Assembly (NCBI RefSeq): GCF_030409225.1 | Contig: NZ_JAUFPK010000001.1 | Location: 616,191-680,190 of the forward strand | Origin: Aquisalimonas lutea | Lineage (GTDB): Bacteria; Pseudomonadota; Gammaproteobacteria; Nitrococcales; Aquisalimonadaceae | Length of the DNA stretch: 64,000 bases | Direction of reading: 5' to 3' | Part shown: in pieces, positions 1 through 8,137 of the stretch | Layout: the number at the start of each line of letters is the position of its first letter | How positions within the stretch are numbered: position 1 is the first letter of the stretch | Notes under the pieces: generated by a model | What the model was told of the DNA's origin: nothing | The model's database searches: none | What the model saw: only the letters and a program-made list of their open reading frames with translations | Translations under genes and position numbers: made by a program

Positions 1-1075
1 CCAGATCACGCCGGGTTTCCGCGGGGATCGAGGCATGGGTCATGATCCCGGGGTGTTCAATCAGGCTTTCGACGCCGCCCAGACTCTCGGCCAGGGCGAA
101 CACCTGAAAGCGCTCGAGAACCCGGCGAGCCCGCTCCTCGCCGCCGTCGACGACCATGGTGATCATGCCGCCGTAGTCGGCCATCTGCTCGCCGGCGAGC
201 GCATGTTGCGGATGGCTGGGCAGGCCCGGGTAGAGCACGCGCCGGATGTCGGACCGTTGCTCGAGCCAGTGCGCGATGGCCCGTGCGTTGCTGCAGTGCT
301 GTTGCATGCGCAGGGCCAGGGTCTTCACGCCGCGCATGGCGAGAAAGCTGTCGAACGGCCCCGCGATGCCGCCGGCGGCGTTCTGGATGAACCCGAGCTG
401 CTCGGCGACGGCGGCGTCACGGACCACTGCCACGCCGCCGACGACATCGGAATGGCCCCCGAGGTACTTGGTGGCCGAGTGGACAACGATGTCGAAGCCG
501 CAGGCGAGCGGCTGCTGGAGCATGGGCGTTGCAAAGGTGTTGTCCATGACGCTCAGCAACCCGTGCTCCCGGGCGAATGCGGCGATGTCCTGCAGATCGA
601 CAAGCTTGAGCAGCGGATTGCTGGGTGACTCCACCCAGATCATGCGCGTGTTGTCCTGGAGAGCCTCTGCGGCTGCCCCCGGCCGGCTGAGGTCGACGAA
701 GCTGAACTCCAGCCCTGCGGAGCGGCGCCGGACGTTCTCGAACAGCCGATAGGTGCCGCCGTACAGATCGTCCATGGCGATGACGTGGCTGCCGTGGTCG
801 AGCAGCTCCAGCACGCCGGCCGTGGCCGCCATGCCCGAGGCAAAGGCGAAGCCGGCGTGGCCGCCCTCCAGGTCCGCCACGCAGCGCTCGTAGGCGAGCC
901 GGGTGGGGTTGCTGGTGCGGGAGTAGTCGAACCCCAGGTGGTGGCCGGGGCTGTCCTGTACGTAGGTGGACGTCGCATAGATCGGCGTCATGATGGCACC
1001 GGTGGACGGGTCCGGGGCCTGGCCGGCATGAATGACGCGTGTGGCCAGCCGGTGCTGCTTGTCGTGATCGTTCAT
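1..1075 (-). CDS. Cystathionine gamma-lyase/gamma-synthase family PLP enzyme (partial, C-terminus off window)
   Basis: A cytoplasmic PLP-dependent Cys/Met metabolism enzyme. The reading frame starts MNDHDKQHRLATRVIHAG and stays open for about 358 residues to the window edge, so the last residues are missing. Visible family signatures are the N-terminal TRVIHAGQ-PDPSTGA-PIYATSTY stretch, an FASGMAAT segment, the MDNTFATP strand and HSATKYLGGHSDV, whose lysine is the expected Schiff-base residue. The family covers cystathionine gamma-synthase, gamma-lyase and beta-lyase, which are hard to separate by sequence. The cystathionine beta-synthase gene 38 nt upstream on the same strand favours cystathionine gamma-lyase in reverse transsulfuration (homocysteine to cysteine). 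Fold assignment is secure; the exact reaction is an inference from context. Confidence 0.88.
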   Translation of the reverse strand, partial: MNDHDKQHRLATRVIHAGQAPDPSTGAIMTPIYATSTYVQDSPGHHLGFDYSRTSNPTRLAYERCVADLEGGHAGFAFASGMAATAGVLELLDHGSHVIAMDDLYGGTYRLFENVRRRSAGLEFSFVDLSRPGAAAEALQDNTRMIWVESPSNPLLKLVDLQDIAAFAREHGLLSVMDNTFATPMLQQPLACGFDIVVHSATKYLGGHSDVVGGVAVVRDAAVAEQLGFIQNAAGGIAGPFDSFLAMRGVKTLALRMQQHCSNARAIAHWLEQRSDIRRVLYPGLPSHPQHALAGEQMADYGGMITMVVDGGEERARRVLERFQVFALAESLGGVESLIEHPGIMTHASIPAETRRDL

Positions 1076-1113
1076 GAGCAGCCTCGTCGTTACCAACCTT
1101 CTCAGAAGTACTG

Positions 1114-2484
1114 TCAGTCCACTCGCCGCCGCAGGTAGTGAAGCAGGTCAATGCGGGTGACCAGCCCGTGGAATGCGTCGCCGTCCGTGACAATGGCGAC
1201 GTGATCCTCGTTGAAGACCTGCACGAGCTCATCCAGGCCCGCGTTCACGTCCACCTTCTGCAGCTCGGTGCTCATGACCTCCCGCACGGGCGTACGGAAA
1301 TGGTCCTCATTGCCGTAGACGGCCATGAGCACGTCGGACTCGTCGATGATGCCGACGATGCTGTCGTTCTCGATCACCGGCAACTGCGATACGTCGTAGA
1401 GCTTCATGCGCGCATACGCGCTCATGAGAAGCTCGTCCGGCCCGATGACCACGGTGTCGTGCGCCGCGTACGGGTGCTTGATGAGATCCCGGAGATCGCC
1501 GTAGTGCTCGCCCTCCAGGAATCCCTGGTCGATCATCCAGTGATCGTTGTACAGCGTCGAGAGGTACTTGTTGCCGGTATCGCACACGAACGTGACCACG
1601 TTCCGGGGCGTGGCCTGGGCCCGGCAGTATCGCAGCGCCGCCGCGAGGCAGGTGCCCGTGGAGGTGCCACCCAGGATGCCTTCCCGGTGCAGGAGCTCCC
1701 GGGCCGTGCGGAAACTCTCCGCATCGGTGATGCTGATGGCCCGGGTCACCCCCGAGAGATCCGAGACAGGCGGAACGAAGTCCTCGCCAATGCCCTCGAT
1801 CAGCCACGAGCCCGTGACTTCTCCAACCTTGCCGGTGTTCACGTAGTCCGCCAGGATGGAGCCTGCCGGATCCGCGAGAACCATCTCCGTGCCGGGGGAA
1901 GCCCTGGAGAAAAAACGGGACAGGCCGGTCATGGTACCGCCTGAGCCGACGCCGCAGATGACGGCGTGCACGTCGCCGGCCATCTGCTCCAGAATCTCCG
2001 GGCCGGTACCGCGCTCGTGGGCGAGGGGGTTGGCCGGGTTGCCGAACTGGTTGACGTAGACCGCATTGTCACGCTCGCCGGCGATGCGCTCGGCCATGTC
2101 CTGGTAGTACTCGGGGTGTCCCTTGCCGACGTCCGAGCGGGTCATGATGACCTCGGCACCCATGGCCTTGAGATTGAAGATCTTCGCCCGGCTCATCTTG
2201 TCGGGAATGACGATGACGACCCGGTAGCCTTTCTGCTGCGCAACCAGCGCCAGGGCGAGCCCGGTGTTGCCGGCCGTCCCCTCCACGAGCGTGCCGCCCG
2301 GACCGAGTGCTCCGGAGGCTTCCGCTGCCTCCACCATGGAGAGCCCGATGCGGTCCTTGATCGAGCCCGTCGGGTTCGTGTTCTCCAGTTTCAGGAACAG
2401 GCGGCATGGCCCGGTGTCGAGCGCGGTGACCTCGACAAGGGGCGTGTCGCCGATCAGCTCGATCGCGTTGGTGTACGTGTTCAT
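1114..2484 (-). CDS. cbs: Cystathionine beta-synthase with C-terminal CBS domain pair
   Basis: A 456-residue PLP enzyme that condenses serine with homocysteine to give cystathionine. The catalytic domain (about residues 1-330) has NPTGSIKDR, whose lysine binds PLP, TAGNTGLALA, and a GVGSGGT phosphate-binding loop. Two CBS modules follow: one reads DVSQLPVIE-IVGIIDESDVL and the second begins VREVMST and ends near the C-terminus. In eukaryotic CBS these modules regulate activity; whether they bind S-adenosylmethionine or adenine nucleotides here is unknown. I chose the start MNTYTNAIELIGDTPLV because homology begins there and a GGGAG motif lies about 9 nt upstream; the frame is open farther upstream but that part is not conserved-looking. 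It is probably co-transcribed with the gamma-lyase-type gene. Confidence 0.9.
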   Translation of the reverse strand: MNTYTNAIELIGDTPLVEVTALDTGPCRLFLKLENTNPTGSIKDRIGLSMVEAAEASGALGPGGTLVEGTAGNTGLALALVAQQKGYRVVIVIPDKMSRAKIFNLKAMGAEVIMTRSDVGKGHPEYYQDMAERIAGERDNAVYVNQFGNPANPLAHERGTGPEILEQMAGDVHAVICGVGSGGTMTGLSRFFSRASPGTEMVLADPAGSILADYVNTGKVGEVTGSWLIEGIGEDFVPPVSDLSGVTRAISITDAESFRTARELLHREGILGGTSTGTCLAAALRYCRAQATPRNVVTFVCDTGNKYLSTLYNDHWMIDQGFLEGEHYGDLRDLIKHPYAAHDTVVIGPDELLMSAYARMKLYDVSQLPVIENDSIVGIIDESDVLMAVYGNEDHFRTPVREVMSTELQKVDVNAGLDELVQVFNEDHVAIVTDGDAFHGLVTRIDLLHYLRRRVD

Positions 2485-2707
2485 CAGGCGCCGGCTCCCG
2501 GGTCTCCTCCCCTCAGTGTATTGCATCGTCCGCCTGATGACCGGATGACTCCGGGAGCCGCCCGGTAAAACGTGCCACCGGGCCGGACCACGGGTGCATC
2601 CCGCAGCGCGCCAGCCGCCCTCGCGCTCGTCGAAGCGGATCGTCGCCACGCCGATGGCGACGGGCTTCGCCGGGCGCCCGGTGGTCAGTCGTTGCCTGAC
2701 CGGGCCC

Positions 2708-3166
2708 TCAGTGGCAGTGCTTGAGGTTACGGCCGATGAGCCACCAGTTGACCGGGTAGGCGGCGACGAAGCCTGCCGGCAGTGCCACGGCGAAGCCGAT
2801 CCAGAACAGCGGATGGGCCATGGACCCGACCTGCACGCCGCCGACCGCATAGTCGGTGGCGTTCATGGCGACCTCCATGACCAGGATCGAGACCACCTCG
2901 CCGAGCCAGACGACGCCGAGAGCCTCGCGGTAGCTGCGTCCGTGGCGGCGCATCAGCGGCAGCACCGCCAGATTGACGCCGATGACAAGAGCCAGGGCGG
3001 TTGCCAGCCCCATGGTGGCCCAGAGGCCGAGGCCGATGCTGATGCCGATCGCCAGTCCCAGGAACTCGCCGATGGCGCAGCCCAGCAGGCAGTGCAGCGT
3101 GGTGTGCACGGCGGTTGCCGCTCGCCCCGAGCCGCCATGGTGGTGCGCGTGTGGATGCGAGCTCAT
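2708..3166 (-). CDS. DUF4396-type small integral membrane protein
   Basis: A 152-residue protein with a His-rich N-terminus (HPHAHHHGG) followed by four to five hydrophobic segments, the first in HCLLGCAIGEFLGLAIGI and the last near WIGFAVALPAGFVAAYPVNW. The layout and the HCLLGCAIGE segment fit the DUF4396 family of membrane proteins, whose function is not established. A GGGAGGA motif about 8 nt before the ATG supports the start. Histidine-rich tails often bind metal, and some relatives sit near metal-handling genes, but nothing around this gene confirms that. It lies alone between the transsulfuration genes and the sugar cluster, transcribed in the same direction. Confidence 0.72.
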   Translation of the reverse strand: MSSHPHAHHHGGSGRAATAVHTTLHCLLGCAIGEFLGLAIGISIGLGLWATMGLATALALVIGVNLAVLPLMRRHGRSYREALGVVWLGEVVSILVMEVAMNATDYAVGGVQVGSMAHPLFWIGFAVALPAGFVAAYPVNWWLIGRNLKHCH

Positions 3167-3263
3167 GATGCGTCCTCCCGCGATCGGGCAATGGCAGGCA
3201 CATTCTAAACTCTGTCGTCGGCCACGGAGTCAACACCCGGACGGCGTGCCTCGCGGGGAACAA

Positions 3264-4196
3264 TCAGAACGCTACCTGATCACCACCCTTGAGCTGAAGC
3301 ATCTCCCGCGCCTCCGCGGGGGTCGCGATCTCCAGTGAAAGACCTTCCAGGATCTCCCGGACCTTTCGTACCTGCTGGGCGCTGCTTTCGGCGAGCTGGC
3401 CCGGTGCGATCCAGAGGGAGTCCTCGAGACCGACCCGGACGTTGCCGCCCATGGCGGCGGCCTGGGCGGCAATGCGCATCTGGCTGCCTCCCGCCCCGAG
3501 GACGGACCACTGGTAGTCCCGGCCCAGCAGGCGATCGGCGGTGCGGCGCATGTGCAGGACATCCTCCGGATGCGGACCGATACCGCCGAGAATGCCGAAC
3601 ACGCTCTGGACGAACAGCGGGGGCCGGATCAGGCCGCGCGAGACAAAGTGGTGCAGATTGTAGAGATGGCCGATGTCGTAGCACTCACATTCGAAGCGGG
3701 TATCGTTCTCGGCGCACGTCGTGAGGATCTTCTCGATGTCTTCGAAGGTATTCTTGAAAACGAGGTTGCGGCTTTTCTCCAGGTGCTCGCGCTCCCACTC
3801 GTGCTTGAACTCGTCGTAGCGCCCGAGCATCGGGAACAGGCCGAAGTTGATGGATCCCATGTTCAGGGACGCGACTTCCGGTTTCAGCTCCACCGCCGGG
3901 CGCATGCGCTCCTCGACGCTCATGTGCGGACTGCCGCCGGTGGTCAGGTTGATGACCGCGTCCGTGGAGCGCTTGACCCGGGGCAGGAACCGCCCGAACA
4001 CGTCCGGGTCCTGCGTCGGACGCCCGGTTTCCGGGTCTCGCGCATGCAGATGGAGAATCGCCGCGCCTGCCTCCGCCGCGGCAATCGCCGCGTCCCCGAT
4101 CGCCCCGGGGTCCGCCGGAAGATGGGGAGACATAGACGGCGTGTGAATGGCGCCCGTGACGGCGCACGTGATGATGACTTTCCTCTGTGATGCCAT
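3264..4196 (-). CDS. BKACE family 3-keto acid cleavage enzyme
   Basis: A 310-residue TIM-barrel protein of the beta-keto acid cleavage enzyme family (formerly DUF849). Members use acetyl-CoA and a bound zinc to split a 3-keto acid into acetoacetate and a new acyl-CoA; the best known converts 3-keto-5-aminohexanoate in lysine fermentation. Visible signatures are the N-terminal KVIITCAVTGAIHTP, the zinc-binding AAILHLHARDPETGRP, NLTTGGSPHMS and the C-terminal VRVGLEDSLWI. The start has a perfect AAGGAG 10 nt upstream. It is the last gene of the LacI-controlled cluster, 14 nt after the 3-hydroxyacid dehydrogenase that probably makes its keto substrate. The substrate itself is not known; the sugar transporter suggests a carbohydrate-derived keto acid. 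Confidence 0.85.
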   Translation of the reverse strand: MASQRKVIITCAVTGAIHTPSMSPHLPADPGAIGDAAIAAAEAGAAILHLHARDPETGRPTQDPDVFGRFLPRVKRSTDAVINLTTGGSPHMSVEERMRPAVELKPEVASLNMGSINFGLFPMLGRYDEFKHEWEREHLEKSRNLVFKNTFEDIEKILTTCAENDTRFECECYDIGHLYNLHHFVSRGLIRPPLFVQSVFGILGGIGPHPEDVLHMRRTADRLLGRDYQWSVLGAGGSQMRIAAQAAAMGGNVRVGLEDSLWIAPGQLAESSAQQVRKVREILEGLSLEIATPAEAREMLQLKGGDQVAF

Positions 4197-4210
4197 GGCG
4201 ATAATACTCC

Positions 4211-5155
4211 TTAGCTGCCGCTGTCTTTGGCGGCCGCGGTCTTGTGCGCGATCAAGGCCATCAAGCGCTTGTCGCGCCATGACTGGCGTTGTTCCAGTTC
4301 CTTCTCCGGCAGGGCCGAACGACGCTCCGCGTGCAACCGCTCGATCGTCTCTCGCGACCACGGCCGGGGATCCGCCTGCTCGTGAGACAGCGCCTCGTAG
4401 AGGGGGCCGTAGCGATCGGCGTATTCCTTCAGGCCTCCGGGTGCGTTCAGGTCGATGGTCTCGAACGGCCCCATGAACGACCACCGCAGCCCGAGTCCGT
4501 GGCGGAGCGTGTCATCGATGTCGGCGACTGTTACGTAGCCGTCTTCGTACAACCGGAGCGACTCGTTGAGCACGGCACCCTGAATCCGGTTCAGGATAAA
4601 GCCCCGCAGCTCGCCGCGGACCATGACCGGTACCTGGCCTGCCTCGAGCAGTAGCGAGCGCGCGCGCTCCGTGACCGACGGATCCGTGACCGGTGCCGGG
4701 CAGAGCTCGACCAGCGGAATCAGATAGGGCGGGTTGACCGGGTGCGCAATGAGGCAGCGCTCCGGGTGCTGCAGGTGGCCGATGAAGTCACTCGCGACGA
4801 TCCCGGAGGATGAGCTCGCGAGAATGACGTCGTCGGCCGCTGCGCGGTCCAGCTCGGCGAAGACACTGCGCTTGGCGTCGACCGTCTCCGGCGCGCACTC
4901 CTGCACGTACGCCACGTCGTCCAGGGCTTCGGCAAGGTCGGATACCGTACGGATGCGCCCGAGAATGACGTCGCTGTCCTCGATGAGGCCGTACCGGGCA
5001 AGATCCCCCAGGGCCTCGGCAATACGATCCCGGGCGTAATCAAGGGCCCCGGAATCGATGTCGTACAAGCGCACCGGAAATCCGGCCCGGGCGAAGACGA
5101 TCGCCCACGCGCGACCGATCAAGCCACTGCCAACGACTGCGATGTTCGGTTGCAT
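4211..5155 (-). CDS. 3-hydroxyacyl-CoA dehydrogenase-fold (lambda-crystallin/L-gulonate 3-dehydrogenase type) oxidoreductase
   Basis: A 314-residue NAD-dependent dehydrogenase. The Rossmann segment IAVVGSGLIGRAWAIVFARAG begins at residue 4, CLIAHPVNPPYLIPLVE contains the catalytic-type histidine near the middle, and the helical C-terminal domain holds RGFILNRIQ and GPFETIDLN. The last motif and the overall length point to the lambda-crystallin/L-gulonate 3-dehydrogenase and carnitine dehydrogenase branch rather than fatty-acid beta-oxidation enzymes. The start was placed at MQPNIAVVG, which has GAGGTG just upstream. With the BKACE gene 14 nt downstream the simplest reading is oxidation of a 3-hydroxy acid to the 3-keto acid that BKACE then cleaves. 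Substrate specificity is inferred. Confidence 0.83.
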   Translation of the reverse strand: MQPNIAVVGSGLIGRAWAIVFARAGFPVRLYDIDSGALDYARDRIAEALGDLARYGLIEDSDVILGRIRTVSDLAEALDDVAYVQECAPETVDAKRSVFAELDRAAADDVILASSSSGIVASDFIGHLQHPERCLIAHPVNPPYLIPLVELCPAPVTDPSVTERARSLLLEAGQVPVMVRGELRGFILNRIQGAVLNESLRLYEDGYVTVADIDDTLRHGLGLRWSFMGPFETIDLNAPGGLKEYADRYGPLYEALSHEQADPRPWSRETIERLHAERRSALPEKELEQRQSWRDKRLMALIAHKTAAAKDSGS

Positions 5156-5166
5156 GATCACCTCGG

Positions 5167-5952
5167 CTACAGCGTCTCGACGTTGCCGCAAACGCTGATG
5201 GGTTGGCCGGAGACGTTACGACCGTGTCGGGAGCAGAGGAACAACGCCATGTCGGCGACGTCCTGGGGGCTGACCATGCGCCGCAGGGAGATGCGGCTGA
5301 GATACTGCTGCTCCATTGCCTCGTAGGACACGCCGCTGGCCTCGGCGCGTGCGGCGATGACCCGCTGCATTCGCGGGCCCTCGACGATCCCCGGAAGAAT
5401 GGCGTTCACCCGGATGCCGTAGGGCCCCAGCTCCTTGGCCAGGCTGGCGGTCACGCCCACGATGCCCCATTTTGTCGCCGCATAGGGCAAGCGCGAGGCG
5501 TACCCGAGCCGTCCGGCAACCGAGGCGATGTTGATAATGGCCCCGTCACCGTTTTGCTTGAGCAGGGGGGCGGCGCGGCGCGTGCAGAAGAAGTGGCCGC
5601 TGAGATTGACATCGACCGTCCGGCACCACGCCTCGGCGTCGATATCCTCCACCTCGGCCGTAGGCCCCGCCAGGCCGGCATTGTTGACCAGCACATCGAG
5701 ACCGCCGAGATGCCTCTGCACTTCCTCGAACAAGTGATCCACGTCGGACTCGCTGCCGACATCCGCGAGGCTCCCGGTCATGGTCCCGGCCGCGAGGCAG
5801 TCATCCAGTGCCTCCTGCGACACGTCGCAGACATGGACCCGGGCACCGTGCGCCACGAAGGTCTCGGCGATGGCGCGCCCGATTCCGCCGGCGCCTGCGG
5901 TCACGAGCACCCGTAAGCCTTCCGGTACGCCGCTGAGAAATGCTTCGCTCAT
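5167..5952 (-). CDS. SDR family NAD(P)-dependent oxidoreductase
   Basis: A 261-residue classical short-chain dehydrogenase. It has the cofactor-binding TAGAGGIGRAIAETF loop, an acidic residue after the second strand (VHVCDVS) that favours NAD, the NNAG motif, the catalytic Ser in NIASVAGRLG and the YAATK active-site pair. The C-terminus GQPISVCGNVETL is typical of sugar and polyol dehydrogenases. The ATG is preceded by GGAGGG. It lies between the permease gene (109 nt upstream) and the 3-hydroxyacid dehydrogenase (11 nt downstream) in the LacI cluster. A likely role is the first oxidation of the imported sugar, for example to a lactone for the SMP-30 protein, but the order of steps is inferred. 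Confidence 0.85.
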   Translation of the reverse strand: MSEAFLSGVPEGLRVLVTAGAGGIGRAIAETFVAHGARVHVCDVSQEALDDCLAAGTMTGSLADVGSESDVDHLFEEVQRHLGGLDVLVNNAGLAGPTAEVEDIDAEAWCRTVDVNLSGHFFCTRRAAPLLKQNGDGAIINIASVAGRLGYASRLPYAATKWGIVGVTASLAKELGPYGIRVNAILPGIVEGPRMQRVIAARAEASGVSYEAMEQQYLSRISLRRMVSPQDVADMALFLCSRHGRNVSGQPISVCGNVETL

Positions 5953-6061
5953 CCTTATTCCCTCCGCTGTCGCGTTGAAGCGTTCGGCATTGCAGGCGGG
6001 GTCGGACGCGTTCCGCGGCTCCGGTCCCGGGCCCTGAATCGTGCTGGTGCGGGCAGTACCT

Positions 6062-8137
6062 TCATGTCCTCTCCCGTAGTGCGAGGATGGCGCCGAGAAC
6101 CACCAGCCCGTAGATGATGTCCCGCACGGCATTCGGGAGCATGGTCCCGGCCAGCGCGATCCCCAGAGCGGTCAACGCCAGGGCGCCGCCGAAGATGCCG
6201 ATATAGTGCCCGCGGCCGCCCGTGATCAAGGAACCGCCGACAACCACGACAGCGATGGACGGGAGCAGATAGGCGTCGCCCATGCCGTTGAAGGCCTGGC
6301 CGTTAAAGCCGGTCAGCATGACCCCTGCCAGCGCCGAGCAGAAGCCGCTGAGCGCATAGACGGCCAGCAGCGTCCCGCCGACGTTGACGCCGGACAGCCG
6401 CGCGACGGTTGCGCCGTTGCCGACGGCGTAGATGCGGCGGCCGAACGTCGTTCGCCCCAGGAGCAACGTGGCGACCACGACGAAGCCGAGCACCGCCCAG
6501 GCGACGGGAGCGAGGCCGAGGACCTCCCCGTTCATGAAGCTCTGGAGGCCCGGCGGCGCCCACCCCTTGGGCGTGCCGTTGGTGTAGAGCAGGGCGAGAC
6601 CCTGGGCGATGCCATTGACGGCGAGCGTCATCACGATGGGCGACAGGCCGAGAAGGACGACCCCGATGCCATTGACGAGCCCCAGCACGGTACCCGCGAG
6701 CAGGCCCGCCAGGATCGCCCACACGGGCGCGATGTCCGCTCCGGCAAGGATGCCGGTCAGCAGGACGCCCGACAGGGTAAGAATCCAGGGCACGGACAGG
6801 TCCAGGCCACCGGTGAGAATCACGGCGCCTTGCCCCAGCCCCAGGACGGCCAGAAAGCTCGTCAGCACGAGCAGGGATTCGAGGTACCCGATGCCGAGAG
6901 AGCGGTCGGGGATCGCGATCTCGGTGGCGATCAGGACCAGCAGGAGGACGCAGTACGCCGGAACAACGATGCGGAGCGTGTCCTGGTGGCGCAGGAACCA
7001 GGCTCGAACCGGATTGCTGCTGAGCTCATCGTCGGGGCGGGGCGGGGGTAAGTCATTCCGCCCCGCATCGACGACGTCACGGGCACGCCGGGGCAGCGAG
7101 CCGTCCCGGAGCGCGCCCAGCTTGCGCACGCCGAGACGCAGGTAGCCGGCGAACGCCGACTGGCGGCTCAGCGACGCGCCGAGAACCGCAAGAATCAGAA
7201 TGACGCCCTCGACGATCGTGCTGTAGTACGCCGAGATATTCAGGATGAGCAGTATGTTGACGACGATCATCAGGGTATAGGCGCCGAATACCGAACCGAC
7301 GCAGCCGCCGCGCCCTCCGCCGAGGCGCGCGCCGCCCAGCACGACGGCGGCAAAGATCTGCAGCAACAGCGGCTCGCCGATCAGTGGGTCTCCCGAGCCC
7401 GTTTGCGCGGTGACGAAGATGCCGCCGAGCGCGTAGAAGACCCCGGCCAGGGTGTAGACGCGGAATTTCGTCCAGGCGTTGCTGATCCCGTTGGCGCGCG
7501 CGGCGTCGGGATCACTGCCGACGGCATAGATGGACGTCCCGAAGCGGGAGTTTCGAACCAGGGCCCACAGAGCCAGCGCTGCAACCACGATGACCACCGG
7601 CATGGGGAGCAGCCCGGGGATTGCGTCGCCGGTGAGAAGCCCGGAGAAGCTGTAGGGGACGCCCCCGCCGGGCTGCGGCATGATGAGCAGGGTAATCCCC
7701 TGGATGATGAACATCGTCGCCAGGGTCACCACGATCGCCGGCAGGCGCATGAAGCCGACGAAAAAGCCGTTGACCGCGCCGGCAGCCGCCCCGACAGCCA
7801 GCCCGACAACGCACCACAGGAGCTGCGACGCGCCGCCGTCCTGCATCTGGCTCGCAAGAATCACGTTGACCAGCGAGATCACCGCGCCGGCGGACAGGTC
7901 GAACCCGCCCGTGAGGATGACCAGCGTCTGGCCGACGGCGGCCATGGCGAGGGGAACGCCGCTACTGGCGATGGAGCTGACCTGATAGAACGAGATGGGC
8001 CCGGCCGATATCACCGCAAGGAAGGTAAAGATGGCCACGAAGGCGGCGATCGCGACCAGGGTCGGGCGGCCGCGCGACGCCGACGCTTTCGCACCCGCGA
8101 TGAGGTCGGTGAGCGCACTTTCCGTGTTCACAGTCAT
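6062..8137 (-). CDS. Fused double-domain ribose-type ABC transporter permease
   Basis: A 691-residue inner-membrane protein, about twice the length of an RbsC-type permease. Residues 30-330 form one BPD_transp_2 domain, with GQTLVILTGGFDLSAGAV as its signature. Residues about 335-375 form a polar, proline-rich linker. Residues 375-690 form a second permease domain, carrying GQGAVILTGGLDLSVPW at the equivalent place. The two halves share the same conserved positions but differ clearly, so this is a fusion of two paralogous permeases and not a recent duplication. Its ATG overlaps the ATPase stop codon by 4 nt, indicating translational coupling. Most ribose-type importers are thought to use a homodimer of one permease; here one chain would supply both halves. 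Confidence 0.9.
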   Translation of the reverse strand: MTVNTESALTDLIAGAKASASRGRPTLVAIAAFVAIFTFLAVISAGPISFYQVSSIASSGVPLAMAAVGQTLVILTGGFDLSAGAVISLVNVILASQMQDGGASQLLWCVVGLAVGAAAGAVNGFFVGFMRLPAIVVTLATMFIIQGITLLIMPQPGGGVPYSFSGLLTGDAIPGLLPMPVVIVVAALALWALVRNSRFGTSIYAVGSDPDAARANGISNAWTKFRVYTLAGVFYALGGIFVTAQTGSGDPLIGEPLLLQIFAAVVLGGARLGGGRGGCVGSVFGAYTLMIVVNILLILNISAYYSTIVEGVILILAVLGASLSRQSAFAGYLRLGVRKLGALRDGSLPRRARDVVDAGRNDLPPPRPDDELSSNPVRAWFLRHQDTLRIVVPAYCVLLLVLIATEIAIPDRSLGIGYLESLLVLTSFLAVLGLGQGAVILTGGLDLSVPWILTLSGVLLTGILAGADIAPVWAILAGLLAGTVLGLVNGIGVVLLGLSPIVMTLAVNGIAQGLALLYTNGTPKGWAPPGLQSFMNGEVLGLAPVAWAVLGFVVVATLLLGRTTFGRRIYAVGNGATVARLSGVNVGGTLLAVYALSGFCSALAGVMLTGFNGQAFNGMGDAYLLPSIAVVVVGGSLITGGRGHYIGIFGGALALTALGIALAGTMLPNAVRDIIYGLVVLGAILALRERT

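Noticed and set aside
4211-5155. Fatty-acid beta-oxidation role for the 3-hydroxyacyl-CoA dehydrogenase-like gene
   Set aside because: The GPFETIDLN motif, length and sugar-transport context fit the L-gulonate/lambda-crystallin branch better, and no thiolase or enoyl-CoA hydratase gene is nearby.
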